From positions 62,001-126,000 of the forward strand of contig NZ_QRZF01000010.1 of assembly GCF_003464595.1 (NCBI RefSeq): a stretch of DNA of 64,000 nt. Reading direction: 5' to 3'. Positions 53,419 to 63,321 of the stretch are shown piece by piece. The notes under the pieces are model-generated. The model was not told the DNA's origin, did not search any database, and worked only from the letters and a program-made list of their open reading frames with translations. Origin of the DNA: Bacteroides intestinalis (lineage in GTDB: Bacteria; Bacteroidota; Bacteroidia; Bacteroidales; Bacteroidaceae). The translations under genes and the position numbers were made by a program. Position 1 is the stretch's first letter; each line of letters opens with the position of its first letter.

Positions 53419-54237
53419 ATGGCTAAAGAAGCAAAAAAAGATCCTCAGGAATTGACCGTGGAGCAGAAATTGAAAGCCCTGTTCCAGTTGCAGACTATGT
53501 TGTCTAAGATTGATGAAATCAAGACTTTAAGAGGTGAACTTCCGCTGGAAGTACAGGACTTGGAAGATGAAATCGCCGGTCTGAGCACTCGTATTGACAG
53601 AATTAAGGCAGAAGTAGCCGAACTGAAATCCGCCATCGCTACCAAGAAAGTGGAGATTGAAACTTCAAAAGCTTCTATCGCAAAATACAAGGAACAGCAG
53701 GAGAATGTACGCAACAACCGTGAGTACGACTTCCTGAGCAAAGAAATCGAATTTCAGACTCTGGAAATGGAGCTTTGCGATAAGAGAATTAAAGAGTTCG
53801 CTGCACAGGAACAGGAGAAATCTGCTGAAGCTGCAAAGAGCACAGAAGCGTTGGATGAAAGACAGAAAGACCTGGACGTTAAGAAGAACGAACTGGACGA
53901 AATCATCTCTGAAACCAAGCAGGAAGAAGAAAAGCTGAGAGACAAAGCCAAAGAACTTGAAACTAAGATCGAACCGCGCTTGCTGCAATCTTTCAAGCGT
54001 ATCCGTAAGAACTCTCGCAACGGATTGGGTATCGTATATGTACAACGTGACGCTTGTGGCGGTTGCTTCAACAAAATCCCGCCCCAGAGACAACTGGATA
54101 TCCGTTCTCGTAAGAAAATCATCGTTTGCGAATATTGCGGACGTATCATGATTGACCCGGAATTGGCTGGTGTAACCATCGAACACAAGGAAGAGGTAAA
54201 GGAAAAGCCAACTAGAAGAAAAAAGACTGCGGAATAA
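53419..54237 (+). CDS. Coiled-coil C4 zinc-ribbon protein (272 aa)
   Basis: Residues about 15-190 are a long antiparallel-type coiled coil (LEDEIAGLSTRIDRIKAEVA, KNELDEIISETKQEEEKLRD). A C-terminal zinc ribbon follows: CGGCFNKIPPQ at about 217-227 and CEYCGR at about 244-249 give the four cysteines. The tail is basic (PTRRKKTAE). This is the CT398/HP0958-like family, which in other bacteria is linked to flagellar sigma factor or nucleic-acid handling. The nif3-zinc ribbon order is conserved in Bacteroidetes, but the job here is unknown. Confidence 0.92.
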   Translation: MAKEAKKDPQELTVEQKLKALFQLQTMLSKIDEIKTLRGELPLEVQDLEDEIAGLSTRIDRIKAEVAELKSAIATKKVEIETSKASIAKYKEQQENVRNNREYDFLSKEIEFQTLEMELCDKRIKEFAAQEQEKSAEAAKSTEALDERQKDLDVKKNELDEIISETKQEEEKLRDKAKELETKIEPRLLQSFKRIRKNSRNGLGIVYVQRDACGGCFNKIPPQRQLDIRSRKKIIVCEYCGRIMIDPELAGVTIEHKEEVKEKPTRRKKTAE

Positions 54238-54249
54238 TATTCGGCGGTA

Positions 54250-54310
54250 TATATATAAGGACGCCCCTGCAAGCAACATCTTATTGCTTGCAGGGGCGTC
54301 CTTATATATA
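54250..54310. terminator. Perfect 27-bp hairpin after the zinc-ribbon gene
   Basis: Arms 54250-54276 and 54284-54310 are exact complements around a 7-nt loop (CATCTTA). With two mismatches the pairing extends out to about 54239-54320. No T-run follows. It may end transcription, but its length is unusual and suggests a palindromic repeat element. Confidence 0.65.
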
Positions 54311-54456
54311 CACTGCCGAAGTCGTTGAATTAAACTCATTATTGTAGGGGTATGGATTATCTCTTACTTCACTTTATAAGTGCACAGTCGTTTCCTCTCA
54401 TGAAAATTCTGTTTACCCCAAATGATAGCTTTGTTAACCCCGCACGGTAACTCCAT

Positions 54457-54560
54457 TTACATACTGCAGTAAAGGTCGTTACATACCGAAGTAAAAGCCG
54501 TTACAATAAGGGGTAAAGGTCGTTACATACGGCGGTAAATGCTTTTACATCTTGCAGTAA
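54457..54560. repeat. Five TTAC-N8-GTAA dyads at exact 22-bp intervals
   Basis: TTAC starts at 54457, 54479, 54501, 54523 and 54545; GTAA follows each after 8 bases. The spacers (TC/GC between units) are also alike. A degenerate copy precedes at about 54434-54450. The 22-bp phase puts the sites on one face of the helix. The array lies about 200 bp before the efflux operon. The rest of the gap (54311-54430, 54570-54763) shows nothing I can name. Confidence 0.7.
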
Positions 54561-54763
54561 GCTGTCGGTAAATACAGTTAATTGATTATCAGCAAACTAA
54601 CAAAAGGATACCAGCAATCTTTAATTCATTTCTTCAATTATAGATCACCCACACCAATCCACATCCATCTGTCAGAACCCCATTATAACCTCCCCAATCT
54701 TCTCTAAACAAATAGAGCTCCAGGTTGTTATGAACCCTGTATCACAAAAAACAACCTAAACCT

Positions 54764-56236
54764 ATGAAGATTAAAGCTTGGGGCAGCGTGCTGCTCTTAT
54801 CGTGCCTATGTTCTGCCGTCACGGCACAGAATGGCAACCGTTATCTGGAAAAACCGTTGCCCCGAGGCTGGGGGAATACGGTAGTTCCGAACTCTAAAAC
54901 GGTCCCTACTTCCGCAGGAACCGCTAATTCTACCACGGCATCCGCAGATGATAACTTATTCAGCGGACAAATATTACCGGTAGATGACCAGTGGTGGAAA
55001 GCATTCAATGACCCGGTACTGGACTCTCTTATCAGCGTAGCATCCGGCGAAAACTATTCCGTACTTGCCGCTATAGACCGTATGGAACAGGCACGTGCCA
55101 GCCTGAGGATGGAGCGCAGTAATTTTTTCCCTTCTATTTCTTTAAATGGTGGATGGCTCCGCCAGCAAAGCAGTGGTAACACCACCGAATTGCCCCAATC
55201 CATCACACATTATTATGATGCGTCGCTCAATGCCAGTTGGGAACTGGATATATTCGGAAGCATCCGGCAACGGGTAAAGGCGCAACGGGAAACATTCCAA
55301 GCCAGCCGTGAAGAGTACATCTCCGTACAGGTATCCCTCTGTGCACAAGTAGCTTCTGCCTACATCAACCTGCGGGAACTGCAACAGGAATTGCAGGTAG
55401 TAATGCATAACTGCCGGACGCAAGAAGAAGTGCTCAACATCACCGAAGTACGCTACAACACGGGACTTGTATCGAAACTGGATGTAGCACAGGCTAAATC
55501 AGTGTATTTCAGCACTAAAGCATCTGTTCCGCAACTGGAATCCGGAATCAGCCAATACATCAACTCGCTGGCTATTCTGCTGGGAACTTATCCGCAGGAA
55601 ATACGCCCCACATTGGAAAGAATCGGGAAATTGCCCGACTACATGGAACCTGTTGGAGTAGGATTACCCGCCGATTTATTGCTTCGTCGTCCCGATGTGC
55701 GCCAGGCCGAAAGACTGGTTAATGCACAAGCCGCACTATTGGGAGCCAGCAAAAGCGACTGGCTACCACAAGTATTCCTGAAAGGATCTGTAGGATATGC
55801 CGCTCGTGATCTGAAAGACCTGACCCGACGGAAAAGCATGACATTTGAAATTGCCCCAACCCTCAGTTGGACACTCTTCAGCGGAACAAAGCTGGTGAAT
55901 GCCACCAAACAGGCACGTGCACAACTGGACGAAGCAGTGCATAACTTCAACGAAACCGTGCTCACCGCTGTGCAGGAAACGGATAATGCAATGAATAATT
56001 ACCGGAATTCCATCAAGCAGATTGTCGCCCTCCGGGAAGTACGAAATCAGGGACAAGAGACACTGAAACTCTCCCTGGAGCTTTATAAACAGGGACTTAG
56101 CCCTTTCCAGAATGTACTGGATGCACTCCGTTCGCTACTGACGTACGAAAACCAGTTGACGCAGGCGGAGGGTAGTTCACTGCTATATCTGGTGTCATTG
56201 TACCAGGCACTGGGAGGAGGATATAAAGAGAACTGA
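54764..56236 (+). CDS. TolC/OprM-type outer-membrane efflux protein (490 aa)
   Basis: Signal peptide (MKIKAWGSVLLLSCLCSAVTA) followed by the NodT/OprM layout. It has the domain start DDQWWKAFNDPVLDSLISVA near residue 75, the first helical repeat (DRMEQARASLRMERSNFFPS), and NASWELDIFGSIRQRVKAQR near 160. LPADLLLRRPDVRQAERLVNAQ near 300 is the family hallmark. It forms the trimeric exit duct of the pump encoded by the next two genes, 27 bp downstream. Confidence 0.95.
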   Translation: MKIKAWGSVLLLSCLCSAVTAQNGNRYLEKPLPRGWGNTVVPNSKTVPTSAGTANSTTASADDNLFSGQILPVDDQWWKAFNDPVLDSLISVASGENYSVLAAIDRMEQARASLRMERSNFFPSISLNGGWLRQQSSGNTTELPQSITHYYDASLNASWELDIFGSIRQRVKAQRETFQASREEYISVQVSLCAQVASAYINLRELQQELQVVMHNCRTQEEVLNITEVRYNTGLVSKLDVAQAKSVYFSTKASVPQLESGISQYINSLAILLGTYPQEIRPTLERIGKLPDYMEPVGVGLPADLLLRRPDVRQAERLVNAQAALLGASKSDWLPQVFLKGSVGYAARDLKDLTRRKSMTFEIAPTLSWTLFSGTKLVNATKQARAQLDEAVHNFNETVLTAVQETDNAMNNYRNSIKQIVALREVRNQGQETLKLSLELYKQGLSPFQNVLDALRSLLTYENQLTQAEGSSLLYLVSLYQALGGGYKEN

Positions 56237-56263
56237 GTAATAATTCCTAAACCATAACCATAT

Positions 56264-57382
56264 ATGAAAAATGAAATGTACATCATCCTCACGCTGATTC
56301 CGTTGCTGGCGGGATGTGGGGACAAAAAAGAAGCAGCGCGCGGAGCGATGCCCGTTCCGGAGATAAGCGTAGCCAGTCCGGTGGTGAAAGACATCACACT
56401 GACTAAAGAGTATCCGGGCTATCTGAGTTCGGAAAAGACCGTCGACCTGGTGGCACGGGTGAACGGAACCCTGCAAAGCATCGCCTATGCTCCGGGAAGC
56501 AGAGTTCGGAAAGGACAGGTGTTGTTCGTCATCGAACCCACTATTTACCAGGACAATGTAGAACAGGCGGAAGCGGAACTGAACACCGCCCGAGCCAATC
56601 TGGAATATGCCCAGAACAACTATGCCCGTATGCTGGAAGCTGTGAAAAGCGATGCTGTAAGCCAGATACAGGTGCTACAGTCGAAATCGAATGTTGCCAC
56701 TTCGCAAGCGGCAGTCAGCAACGCCGAAGCTGCACTGAATACGGCACGCACAAATCTGGGCTACTGCACAGTCCGGGCACCGTTTGATGGGACTGTCAGC
56801 CGGAATCAAGTCGATGTGGGCAGTTATGTAGGGGGAAGTTTGCAACCTGTCACCCTTGCCACGATCTATAAAGATGACCTGCTATATACATACTTCAATA
56901 TCACTGATAACCAGTGGCTTGCCATGCTGATGCAACAAGGAACCGCACAGCAGAAAGATACACTGCCCCGGCAAATCACTGTTAATCTGGGGGAAGACGG
57001 CATACAGCCGTATCCTGCCACACTCGATTACTTCGCACCAAATGTAGACCTGAGCACCGGAACTCTGAATCTGCGTGCCCGCCTGGACAACCCGAAAGGT
57101 TTACTGAAAAGCGGACTTTATGTCAGCATCACCTTGCCATACGGCAAAGAATCGCAGGCAATACTGATACCGGACGCATCTATCGGGACCGATCAATTGG
57201 GAAAATATGTGTATGTAGTGAACGATTCCGATATGGTGCGCTATCGCCACATCGAGGTGGGACAGTTGATAGACGACAGTCTGCGGCAAATAACCGGCGG
57301 ACTCTCGCCACAGGAACGCTACGTCACCCGGGCACTGATGAAAGTACGGGAAGGGATGAAAGTAAAGCCCATCAGCAAATAA
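56264..57382 (+). CDS. RND efflux periplasmic adaptor (372 aa)
   Basis: Lipoprotein signal with lipobox LLAGC at about residues 15-19. The layout is beta-barrel and lipoyl halves (ARVNGTLQSIAYAPGSRVRK, GQVLFVIEPTIYQDNVEQAEA), a helical hairpin (about 85-155) and VRAPFDGTVSRNQVDVGSYVGG near 163. A C-terminal membrane-proximal domain follows (ISKx at the end). It is of the MexA/AcrA type. Separated by 27 bp from the TolC-like gene and 29 bp from the RND gene. Confidence 0.95.
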   Translation: MKNEMYIILTLIPLLAGCGDKKEAARGAMPVPEISVASPVVKDITLTKEYPGYLSSEKTVDLVARVNGTLQSIAYAPGSRVRKGQVLFVIEPTIYQDNVEQAEAELNTARANLEYAQNNYARMLEAVKSDAVSQIQVLQSKSNVATSQAAVSNAEAALNTARTNLGYCTVRAPFDGTVSRNQVDVGSYVGGSLQPVTLATIYKDDLLYTYFNITDNQWLAMLMQQGTAQQKDTLPRQITVNLGEDGIQPYPATLDYFAPNVDLSTGTLNLRARLDNPKGLLKSGLYVSITLPYGKESQAILIPDASIGTDQLGKYVYVVNDSDMVRYRHIEVGQLIDDSLRQITGGLSPQERYVTRALMKVREGMKVKPISK

Positions 57383-57411
57383 CCAATCGTAAATAACTAA
57401 ATACTAAGCTC

Positions 57412-60400
57412 ATGTTCTCAAAATTCTTCATAAACCGTCCTATCTTTGCTACCGTGCTTGCGCTGCTGATCGTGGTGGCGGGACTGGTCACACTGGGCAT
57501 ACTCCCCATTGCGCAGTATCCGGACATTACGCCGCCTACCGTTCAGGTCAGCGCCGTCTATCCGGGTGCCAACGCGCAGACAGTGGCCCAAACCGTGGGT
57601 ATACCCATCGAGCAGCAAGTAAACGGAGTGGAAGGCATGCTTTATATGTCCTCCAATTCCTCCTCATCGGGTGCCTATTCACTCACCATTACTTTTGCCG
57701 TCGGAACAGATATCGACATGGCAACCGTACAAGTCCAAAACCGTGTCAGCGTGGCACAGGCTTCATTGCCAACCCCGGTAGTGGTACAGGGAGTAACCGT
57801 TCAAAAGCAGTCGTCGAACATCGTGATGTTCCTCACCATGACTTCCGAAAACAAGGAATATGACGGACTATACCTCAGCAACTACGCCACCCTGAACCTT
57901 GCCGACCAGTTGACGCGCGTGCCGGGCGTAGGCGCTGTCAATGTGATGGGAGCGGGAGACTACTCCATGCGTATCTGGCTGGACCCGGCAGCACTGCGTA
58001 TCCGTAATCTTTCGGCAGCCGATGTCTACCAGGCCATTCAATCACAGAATGTAGAAGTCAGTGCCGGAGCCGTGGGACAACCCCTGCCAGGAAATCCTAC
58101 TCCGGGCAACACTAACATCGGCAATGTCTCTTCCGGCAACAATGCCCCTGCCTATCAATACAGTCTGACGGTGAAAGGGCGACTTTCGTCTCCCGAAGAG
58201 TTCGGCAATATCATCTTACGAACAGAAGCGGGCGGGAGAGTGCTTCGCCTCCGTGATGTGGCTCACATCGACCTTGGCTCCGCATCCTACAGCGTCGTAT
58301 CCCGGCTGAACGGGCAACCTACCGCCGCCATTGCCATCTATCAGCAACCGGGTTCCAATTCGCTGGATGTATCCAAAGGCGTGAAAGAGAAGATGCAGGA
58401 ACTGTCAGAATCGTTCCCCAGCGGCATCCATTACAGTGTAACCCTGGATACGACGGACGTCATCCACGCTTCAGTAGACGAAGTGCTGGTAACTTTCCTG
58501 GAAACAACCCTGCTTGTGGTACTTGTCATCTTCCTTTTCCTACAAAATTGGCGGGCGGTTATCATTCCGTGTATCACCATTCCCGTATCACTCATCGGTA
58601 CTCTGGCAGTGATGGCGCTCTTCGGATTCTCCATCAATACACTGACGCTGTTCGGACTGATACTTGCCGTGGCCATTGTGGTGGATGACGCCATTGTGGT
58701 AGTGGAAAACTCCACGCGTTTGCTTGATACGGGGCAGTACAGTGCCCGGCAGGCGGTCATTCAGGCGATGGGAGAGATCACCGGTCCGATTGTGGGCGTA
58801 GTGCTGGTGTTGCTTGCCGTATTTATTCCGACAATGCTCGTCAGCGGTATCTCCGGACAGCTTTATAAGCAGTTTGCACTGACTATTGCTGCCAGCACCG
58901 TGCTAAGCGGTTTCAACTCGCTGACACTGACTCCGGCATTGTGTGCCTTGATATTACAGCCCACGAAACCTGCACAGTCGCCACTTTTCCGGGGCTTCAA
59001 CTTTGTGTACGACAAGACACAAGGGATATATGATAAAACCGTGGGTTGGTTGCTCCGGCGTCCTGCTGCTGCACTGTTGTCTTATGCCGGGTTTACAGCG
59101 CTCGCTGTGATCCTGTTTATGAAGTGGCCCAGTACCTTTATTCCCGAAGAAGATGACGGGTATTTCCTTGCCGTGGTGCAATTGCCGCCTGCTTCAAGTC
59201 TGGAACGTACAGAAGCTGTCGGACGTGAGATCAATGAAATCCTCAACAGCTATCCCGAAGTGAAAAATTATATCGGCATATCCGGCTTCTCTGTCATGGG
59301 AGGCGGGGAACAGAGTAATTCCGGCACCTATTTCGTCATCCTGAAGAACTGGGACGAGCGTAAAGGAAAGGAACATACGGCCCAGTCTGTAGTAAATCGT
59401 TTCAATGCGCAGGCTTATGGAATTCAGGAAGCAGAAGTTTTTGCCATGGTGCCCCCTGCCATTCCCGGACTCGGTGCTACGGGCGGTCTACAGCTACAAG
59501 TGGAAGATCGTAATAACCTCGGTGCCACAGAAATGCAACATGCCGTAGAGACACTGATGGCAACCTATCACACCAAACCCGCATTGGCATCCGTCAGCAG
59601 TCAGTATCAGGCTAATGTACCCCAGTATTTCCTGAACATCGACCGGGATAAAGTGCAATTGATGGGTATTCCGCTGAACAGTGTCTTTACTTCCTTAGGT
59701 TACTACATGGGAGCTGCTTATGTGAACGATTTCGTTGAGTTCGGTCGTATTTATCAAGTAAAACTCGGTGCACGGGATCGTGCCCAACGGATCATTGACG
59801 ATGTACTGAAGTTGAGTGTACAGAATGCATCGGGAGAGATGGTACCGTTTTCAGCCTTTATGCGGGTGGAGGAACAGTTGGGAATGGACCAGATCAACCG
59901 TTACAATATGTATTCCACTGCCTCCGTCACTTGCAACGTAGCCCCGGGAAGCAGTTCCGGAGAGGCGATACAGCAAATGGAGGCACTCTTTAAGGAGCAA
60001 TTGGGCGATGAATTTGGTTATGAATGGACGTCAGTAGCTTATCAGGAAACGCAGGCGGGAACGACGACAACCGTTGTGTTTGTAATGGCGTTACTCGTTG
60101 CCTTCCTGGTACTTGCAGCACAGTACGAGAGTTGGACGAGCCCGGTAGCTGCGGTCATCGGACTTCCGGTAGCATTGTTGGGAGCGATGATTGGCTGTCT
60201 CATTATGGGAACACCTGTCAGCATCTATACACAAATCGGTATTATCCTGCTTGTGGCACTGTCGGCAAAAAATGGTATTCTGATTGTAGAGTTCGCCCGC
60301 GATTTCCGTGCGCAAGGCAACTCCATTCGTGATGCGGCATTCCAGGCAGGGCATATCCGCTTGCGGCCTATCCTGATGACATCCCTGGCATTTGTATTCG

Positions 60401-60594
60401 GTGTGATGCCGTTGCTGTTTGCTACGGGTGCAGGAGCGGAAAGCCGTATTGCACTGGGAGCTGCCGTCGTGTTCGGTATGGCACTGAATACATTGCTTGC
60501 CACAGTCTATATCCCTAATTTCTATGAGTTGATGCAGAAGATACAGGAAAAATTGGGAAAGAAGCAGATAGAAGAAAAGACTGAGAAGGTTTAG
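57412..60594 (+). CDS. RND multidrug efflux transporter, AcrB/MexB (HAE1) type (1060 aa)
   Basis: Inner-membrane proton-drug antiporter with 12 helices and two large periplasmic loops. It starts [20 protein letters not shown] and has [19 protein letters not shown] at residues 35-53. The proton-relay aspartates are D425 and D426 in [12 protein letters not shown], and the lysine K953 in [13 protein letters not shown] completes the relay. [15 protein letters not shown] residues follow near 985 ([19 protein letters not shown]). The length is that of the family. Substrates are probably hydrophobic drugs or bile salts, not provable here. No repressor gene is adjacent; the upstream dyad array is a candidate operator. 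Confidence 0.97.
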   Translation: MFSKFFINRPIFATVLALLIVVAGLVTLGILPIAQYPDITPPTVQVSAVYPGANAQTVAQTVGIPIEQQVNGVEGMLYMSSNSSSSGAYSLTITFAVGTDIDMATVQVQNRVSVAQASLPTPVVVQGVTVQKQSSNIVMFLTMTSENKEYDGLYLSNYATLNLADQLTRVPGVGAVNVMGAGDYSMRIWLDPAALRIRNLSAADVYQAIQSQNVEVSAGAVGQPLPGNPTPGNTNIGNVSSGNNAPAYQYSLTVKGRLSSPEEFGNIILRTEAGGRVLRLRDVAHIDLGSASYSVVSRLNGQPTAAIAIYQQPGSNSLDVSKGVKEKMQELSESFPSGIHYSVTLDTTDVIHASVDEVLVTFLETTLLVVLVIFLFLQNWRAVIIPCITIPVSLIGTLAVMALFGFSINTLTLFGLILAVAIVVDDAIVVVENSTRLLDTGQYSARQAVIQAMGEITGPIVGVVLVLLAVFIPTMLVSGISGQLYKQFALTIAASTVLSGFNSLTLTPALCALILQPTKPAQSPLFRGFNFVYDKTQGIYDKTVGWLLRRPAAALLSYAGFTALAVILFMKWPSTFIPEEDDGYFLAVVQLPPASSLERTEAVGREINEILNSYPEVKNYIGISGFSVMGGGEQSNSGTYFVILKNWDERKGKEHTAQSVVNRFNAQAYGIQEAEVFAMVPPAIPGLGATGGLQLQVEDRNNLGATEMQHAVETLMATYHTKPALASVSSQYQANVPQYFLNIDRDKVQLMGIPLNSVFTSLGYYMGAAYVNDFVEFGRIYQVKLGARDRAQRIIDDVLKLSVQNASGEMVPFSAFMRVEEQLGMDQINRYNMYSTASVTCNVAPGSSSGEAIQQMEALFKEQLGDEFGYEWTSVAYQETQAGTTTTVVFVMALLVAFLVLAAQYESWTSPVAAVIGLPVALLGAMIGCLIMGTPVSIYTQIGIILLVALSAKNGILIVEFARDFRAQGNSIRDAAFQAGHIRLRPILMTSLAFVFGVMPLLFATGAGAESRIALGAAVVFGMALNTLLATVYIPNFYELMQKIQEKLGKKQIEEKTEKV

Positions 60595-60638
60595 ACCCTG
60601 ATTGGGTTCATTGATTTAGATCCTGATCAGTCTCATTG

Positions 60639-60724
60639 AAAAGGGCTACACCCTTTGCCTCACATGGCTACACCATATCCCCAAAAGGGTGTAGCCATCC
60701 GGGGTAAAGGGTGTAGCCCTTTTT
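60639..60724. terminator. Nested double hairpin between convergent genes
   Basis: Outer arms 60639-60656 and 60706-60723 (18 bp, perfect) enclose inner arms 60664-60674 and 60688-60698 (GGCTACACC core). A run of five T closes the right side and a run of A the left, so it can terminate both the efflux operon and the leftward HsdR_N-like gene. Confidence 0.8.
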
Positions 60725-60732
60725 AATGGATA

Positions 60733-61182
60733 TTATAACGTCTGATAATCAGGAATATCCGGAAGAAAAGTATAGCTGTTCCGCTCGTAATTCATCCGGC
60801 AGCAATAGTGCTGCATTCCATTACTCACTACCAAGTAATCTACTTTCAGCACCATATTGTAGCGCGTAATCTGGTCGAACACCGCTTGCGTAATCTCTAT
60901 GTCCGGCGCTTTATACTCCACAATCATCCGTGCCGTGAGATCACGACGGTAAAGCACTGTGTCACAACGTTTCTTCGTTCCGTTTAGCTGTACCTGTACC
61001 TCGTTCGCCATCAATGTCTGCGGATATCCTTTATGGTTCAGCAGAAAATGTACGAAATGCTGGCGTACCCATTCTTCGGGCGTCAGTGCTACATATCGGC
61101 GCCGTATCACGTCGAAAATAGCAGGTTTCCCTTCACGGTTCACGACTTTAGCATCAAATACAGGTAAGTTTAACGATAACAT
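60733..61182 (-). CDS. Type I restriction HsdR N-terminal (HSDR_N_2) domain protein (149 aa)
   Basis: Stand-alone PD-(D/E)XK domain. FDVIRRRYVALTPEEWVRQH leads to the nuclease core with D in KKRCDTVLYRRDL and E-x-K in MIVEYKAPDI (about residues 80-95). VVSNGMQHYCCRMNYERNSY follows. No helicase, methylase or specificity gene is present, so it is not a restriction enzyme in the usual sense. Similar single-domain proteins sit beside AMP nucleosidase and holA in Bacteroides. The role is unknown. The start codon is divergent from amn. Confidence 0.88.
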   Translation of the reverse strand: MLSLNLPVFDAKVVNREGKPAIFDVIRRRYVALTPEEWVRQHFVHFLLNHKGYPQTLMANEVQVQLNGTKKRCDTVLYRRDLTARMIVEYKAPDIEITQAVFDQITRYNMVLKVDYLVVSNGMQHYCCRMNYERNSYTFLPDIPDYQTL

Positions 61183-61233
61183 ATTGATATGTGATAAGTG
61201 ATTAACAAATTTCCGAATTCTACTTTTTTATTG

Positions 61234-61241
61234 TACTTTTG
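61234..61241 (+). promoter_or_regulatory. Bacteroides-type -7 element of amn
   Basis: TACTTTTG, 55 nt before the ATG at 61297. A small hairpin (TCCCTGAAAGTATTTAGGGA) lies in the leader. Confidence 0.5.
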
Positions 61242-61296
61242 TGAGTTAAATAATCGCTCCCTGAAAGTATTTAGGGAACAAATTTAATGAAATCTT

Positions 61297-62073
61297 ATGA
61301 AAACAAAGCAAGAAATCGTAGCTAACTGGCTGCCTCGTTACACAAAACGTAAGCTTGAGGACTTTGGAGAGTATATTCTGTTGACTAACTTCAACAAGTA
61401 TGTGGATATTTTTGCGGAGAAGTTCAATGTGCCCGTTCTTGGTAAAGACGCTAATATGACGTCTGCTTCAGCAGAAGGCATGACCATTATCAACTTTGGT
61501 ATGGGAAGCCCTAACGCTGCAATTATCATGGATTTACTAAGTGCTATACAGCCCAAAGCCTGCCTGTTCCTGGGCAAGTGCGGTGGTATCGATAAGAAAA
61601 ACAGAATAGGGGATCTCATCCTTCCTATCGCCGCCATCCGTGGCGAGGGAACTTCCAATGACTACTTCCCGCCCGAAGTACCGGCGCTACCGGCATTTAT
61701 GTTGCAACGTGCCGTTTCTTCATCCATCCGCGACCATGCCCGCGACTATTGGACAGGTACCGTATACACTACCAACCGCCGCATTTGGGAGCATGATGAG
61801 GAATTCAAGGAATATTTGAAGAAAACCCGTGCCATGGCTGTCGATATGGAAACAGCAACTCTCTTCAGCTGCGGTTTTGCCAATCACATTCCTACCGGAG
61901 CCATCTTACTGGTTTCTGACCAGCCAATGATTCCTGAAGGAGTAAAAACCGATAAAAGCGATAACCTGGTTACCCAAAACTACGTAACCGAGCACGTTGA
62001 AATCGGCATCGCATCCCTGCGTATGATTATCGACGAGAAGAAAACCGTAAAACATCTGAAATTCGACTGGTAA
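61297..62073 (+). CDS. amn: AMP nucleosidase (258 aa)
   Basis: Nucleoside-phosphorylase-fold enzyme that hydrolyses AMP to adenine and ribose 5-phosphate. Visible: MTIINFGMGSPNAAIIMDLL, the FLGKCGGIDKKNRIGD phosphate/ribose loop near residue 92, AIRGEGTSNDYFPPEVPALP and VDMETATLFSCGFAN near 187 (the purine-binding Glu). At 258 aa it is the short form without the N-terminal regulatory domain of the 480-aa E. coli protein. holA begins 8 bp after its stop. Confidence 0.95.
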   Translation: MKTKQEIVANWLPRYTKRKLEDFGEYILLTNFNKYVDIFAEKFNVPVLGKDANMTSASAEGMTIINFGMGSPNAAIIMDLLSAIQPKACLFLGKCGGIDKKNRIGDLILPIAAIRGEGTSNDYFPPEVPALPAFMLQRAVSSSIRDHARDYWTGTVYTTNRRIWEHDEEFKEYLKKTRAMAVDMETATLFSCGFANHIPTGAILLVSDQPMIPEGVKTDKSDNLVTQNYVTEHVEIGIASLRMIIDEKKTVKHLKFDW

Positions 62074-62081
62074 AAACGAAT

Positions 62082-63101
62082 ATGGCAAAACAGGAAATCA
62101 CGTGTGATGACATTTTAAAGGAACTGAGAGCGAAACAATACCGTCCCGTCTATTATCTCATGGGCGAGGAACCCTATTACATCGACCTCATCGCCGACTA
62201 TATAACAGACAATATTCTGACCGAAACGGAAAAGGAGTTCAACCTGACCGTTGTATACGGGGCAGATGTGGATATAGCTACTGTTATTAATGCCGCCAAG
62301 CGTTATCCGATGATGTCCGAGCATCAGGTGGTGGTGGTAAAGGAAGCGCAGAATATCCGTAATATGGAGGAGCTTTCTTATTACCTCCAAAAGCCACTGC
62401 TTTCTACCATATTAGTAATATGCCATAAACATGGCGTACTGGATCGAAGAAAGAAACTGGCTGCCGAAATCGAAAAGACTGGTGTTCTGTTTGAATCTAA
62501 AAAAGTGAAGGATGCGCAACTGCCTGCATTCATCACTTCTTATATGAAACGCAAAGGTATCGACGTGGAACCTAAAGCCACTGCCATGCTGGCCGATTTC
62601 GTTGGCGCCGACCTCAGTCGCCTCACAGGAGAGCTGGAAAAACTGATCATTACACTTCCAAAAGGTCATACACGCGTTACCCCCGAACAGATAGAGAAGA
62701 ACATTGGTATCAGTAAGGATTATAACAACTTCGAATTGCGCAGTGCCCTCGTTGAAAAGGATGTCCTGAAAGCTAATAAGATAATAAAATATTTTGAAGA
62801 AAATCCGAAAACAAACCCTATTCAAATGACTTTATCTTTACTTTTTGGATTCTTTTCTAACTTGATGTTGGCCTATTATGCCCCTGAAAAATCGGAGCAA
62901 GGCATAGCCAACATGTTGGGACTACGCACCCCCTGGCAGGCCAAAGACTATCTCGCAGCTATGCGTCGATATAATGGAGTAAAGACCATGCAAATTATCG
63001 GAGAAATACGATATGCAGATGCAAAATCTAAAGGAGTGGGAAATCCATCTTTAAGTGACGGGGATATTCTTCGCGAACTGGTCTTCAAGATCCTGCATTA
63101 A
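62082..63101 (+). CDS. holA: DNA polymerase III subunit delta (339 aa)
   Basis: Clamp-loader subunit that opens the beta clamp. It starts with the family block YRPVYYLMGEEPYYIDLIAD, then VVVKEAQNIRNMEELSYYLQ, TILVICHKHGVLDRRKKLA, and ADFVGADLSRLTGELEKLI near residue 165. The C-terminal collar domain (NPIQMTLSLLFGFFSNLMLA, ANMLGLRTPWQAKDYLAA) is complete. Housekeeping gene, probably co-transcribed with amn. Confidence 0.96.
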   Translation: MAKQEITCDDILKELRAKQYRPVYYLMGEEPYYIDLIADYITDNILTETEKEFNLTVVYGADVDIATVINAAKRYPMMSEHQVVVVKEAQNIRNMEELSYYLQKPLLSTILVICHKHGVLDRRKKLAAEIEKTGVLFESKKVKDAQLPAFITSYMKRKGIDVEPKATAMLADFVGADLSRLTGELEKLIITLPKGHTRVTPEQIEKNIGISKDYNNFELRSALVEKDVLKANKIIKYFEENPKTNPIQMTLSLLFGFFSNLMLAYYAPEKSEQGIANMLGLRTPWQAKDYLAAMRRYNGVKTMQIIGEIRYADAKSKGVGNPSLSDGDILRELVFKILH

Positions 63102-63282
63102 CAGCTTTTTTCTTCTATACACTCTTCATTAAACAAGAAATTTAGCTTTTCCTTCACCCCCTTCCACCGTTCCCAAACGTACTGTTCATAGTAATAGAGT
63201 GTGGAAGGGTATCTGAAATACATACAACGTATTCGCAGAAACAGATGGTCTATATACAGTGAACAGACCATTTATCTGATAT

Positions 63283-63321
63283 AAACACATGGTCTATTTG
63301 CATTAAATAGACCATGTGTTT
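63283..63321 (+). terminator. Strong intrinsic terminator, AGACCAT-type palindrome
   Basis: Arms 63283-63299 and 63305-63321 pair perfectly over 17 bp around a 5-nt loop, then TTATAT with the T-run overlapping the right arm. A second, weaker AGACCAT dyad lies just upstream (63245-63271). It probably ends the amn-holA transcript. Confidence 0.8.

Noticed and set aside
54457..54560. CRISPR array
   Set aside because: The units are degenerate 22-mers placed head to tail with no spacers and no cas genes nearby.
60733..61182. Restriction-modification system
   Set aside because: Only an HsdR N-terminal domain is present; no methylase, specificity or helicase gene is nearby.
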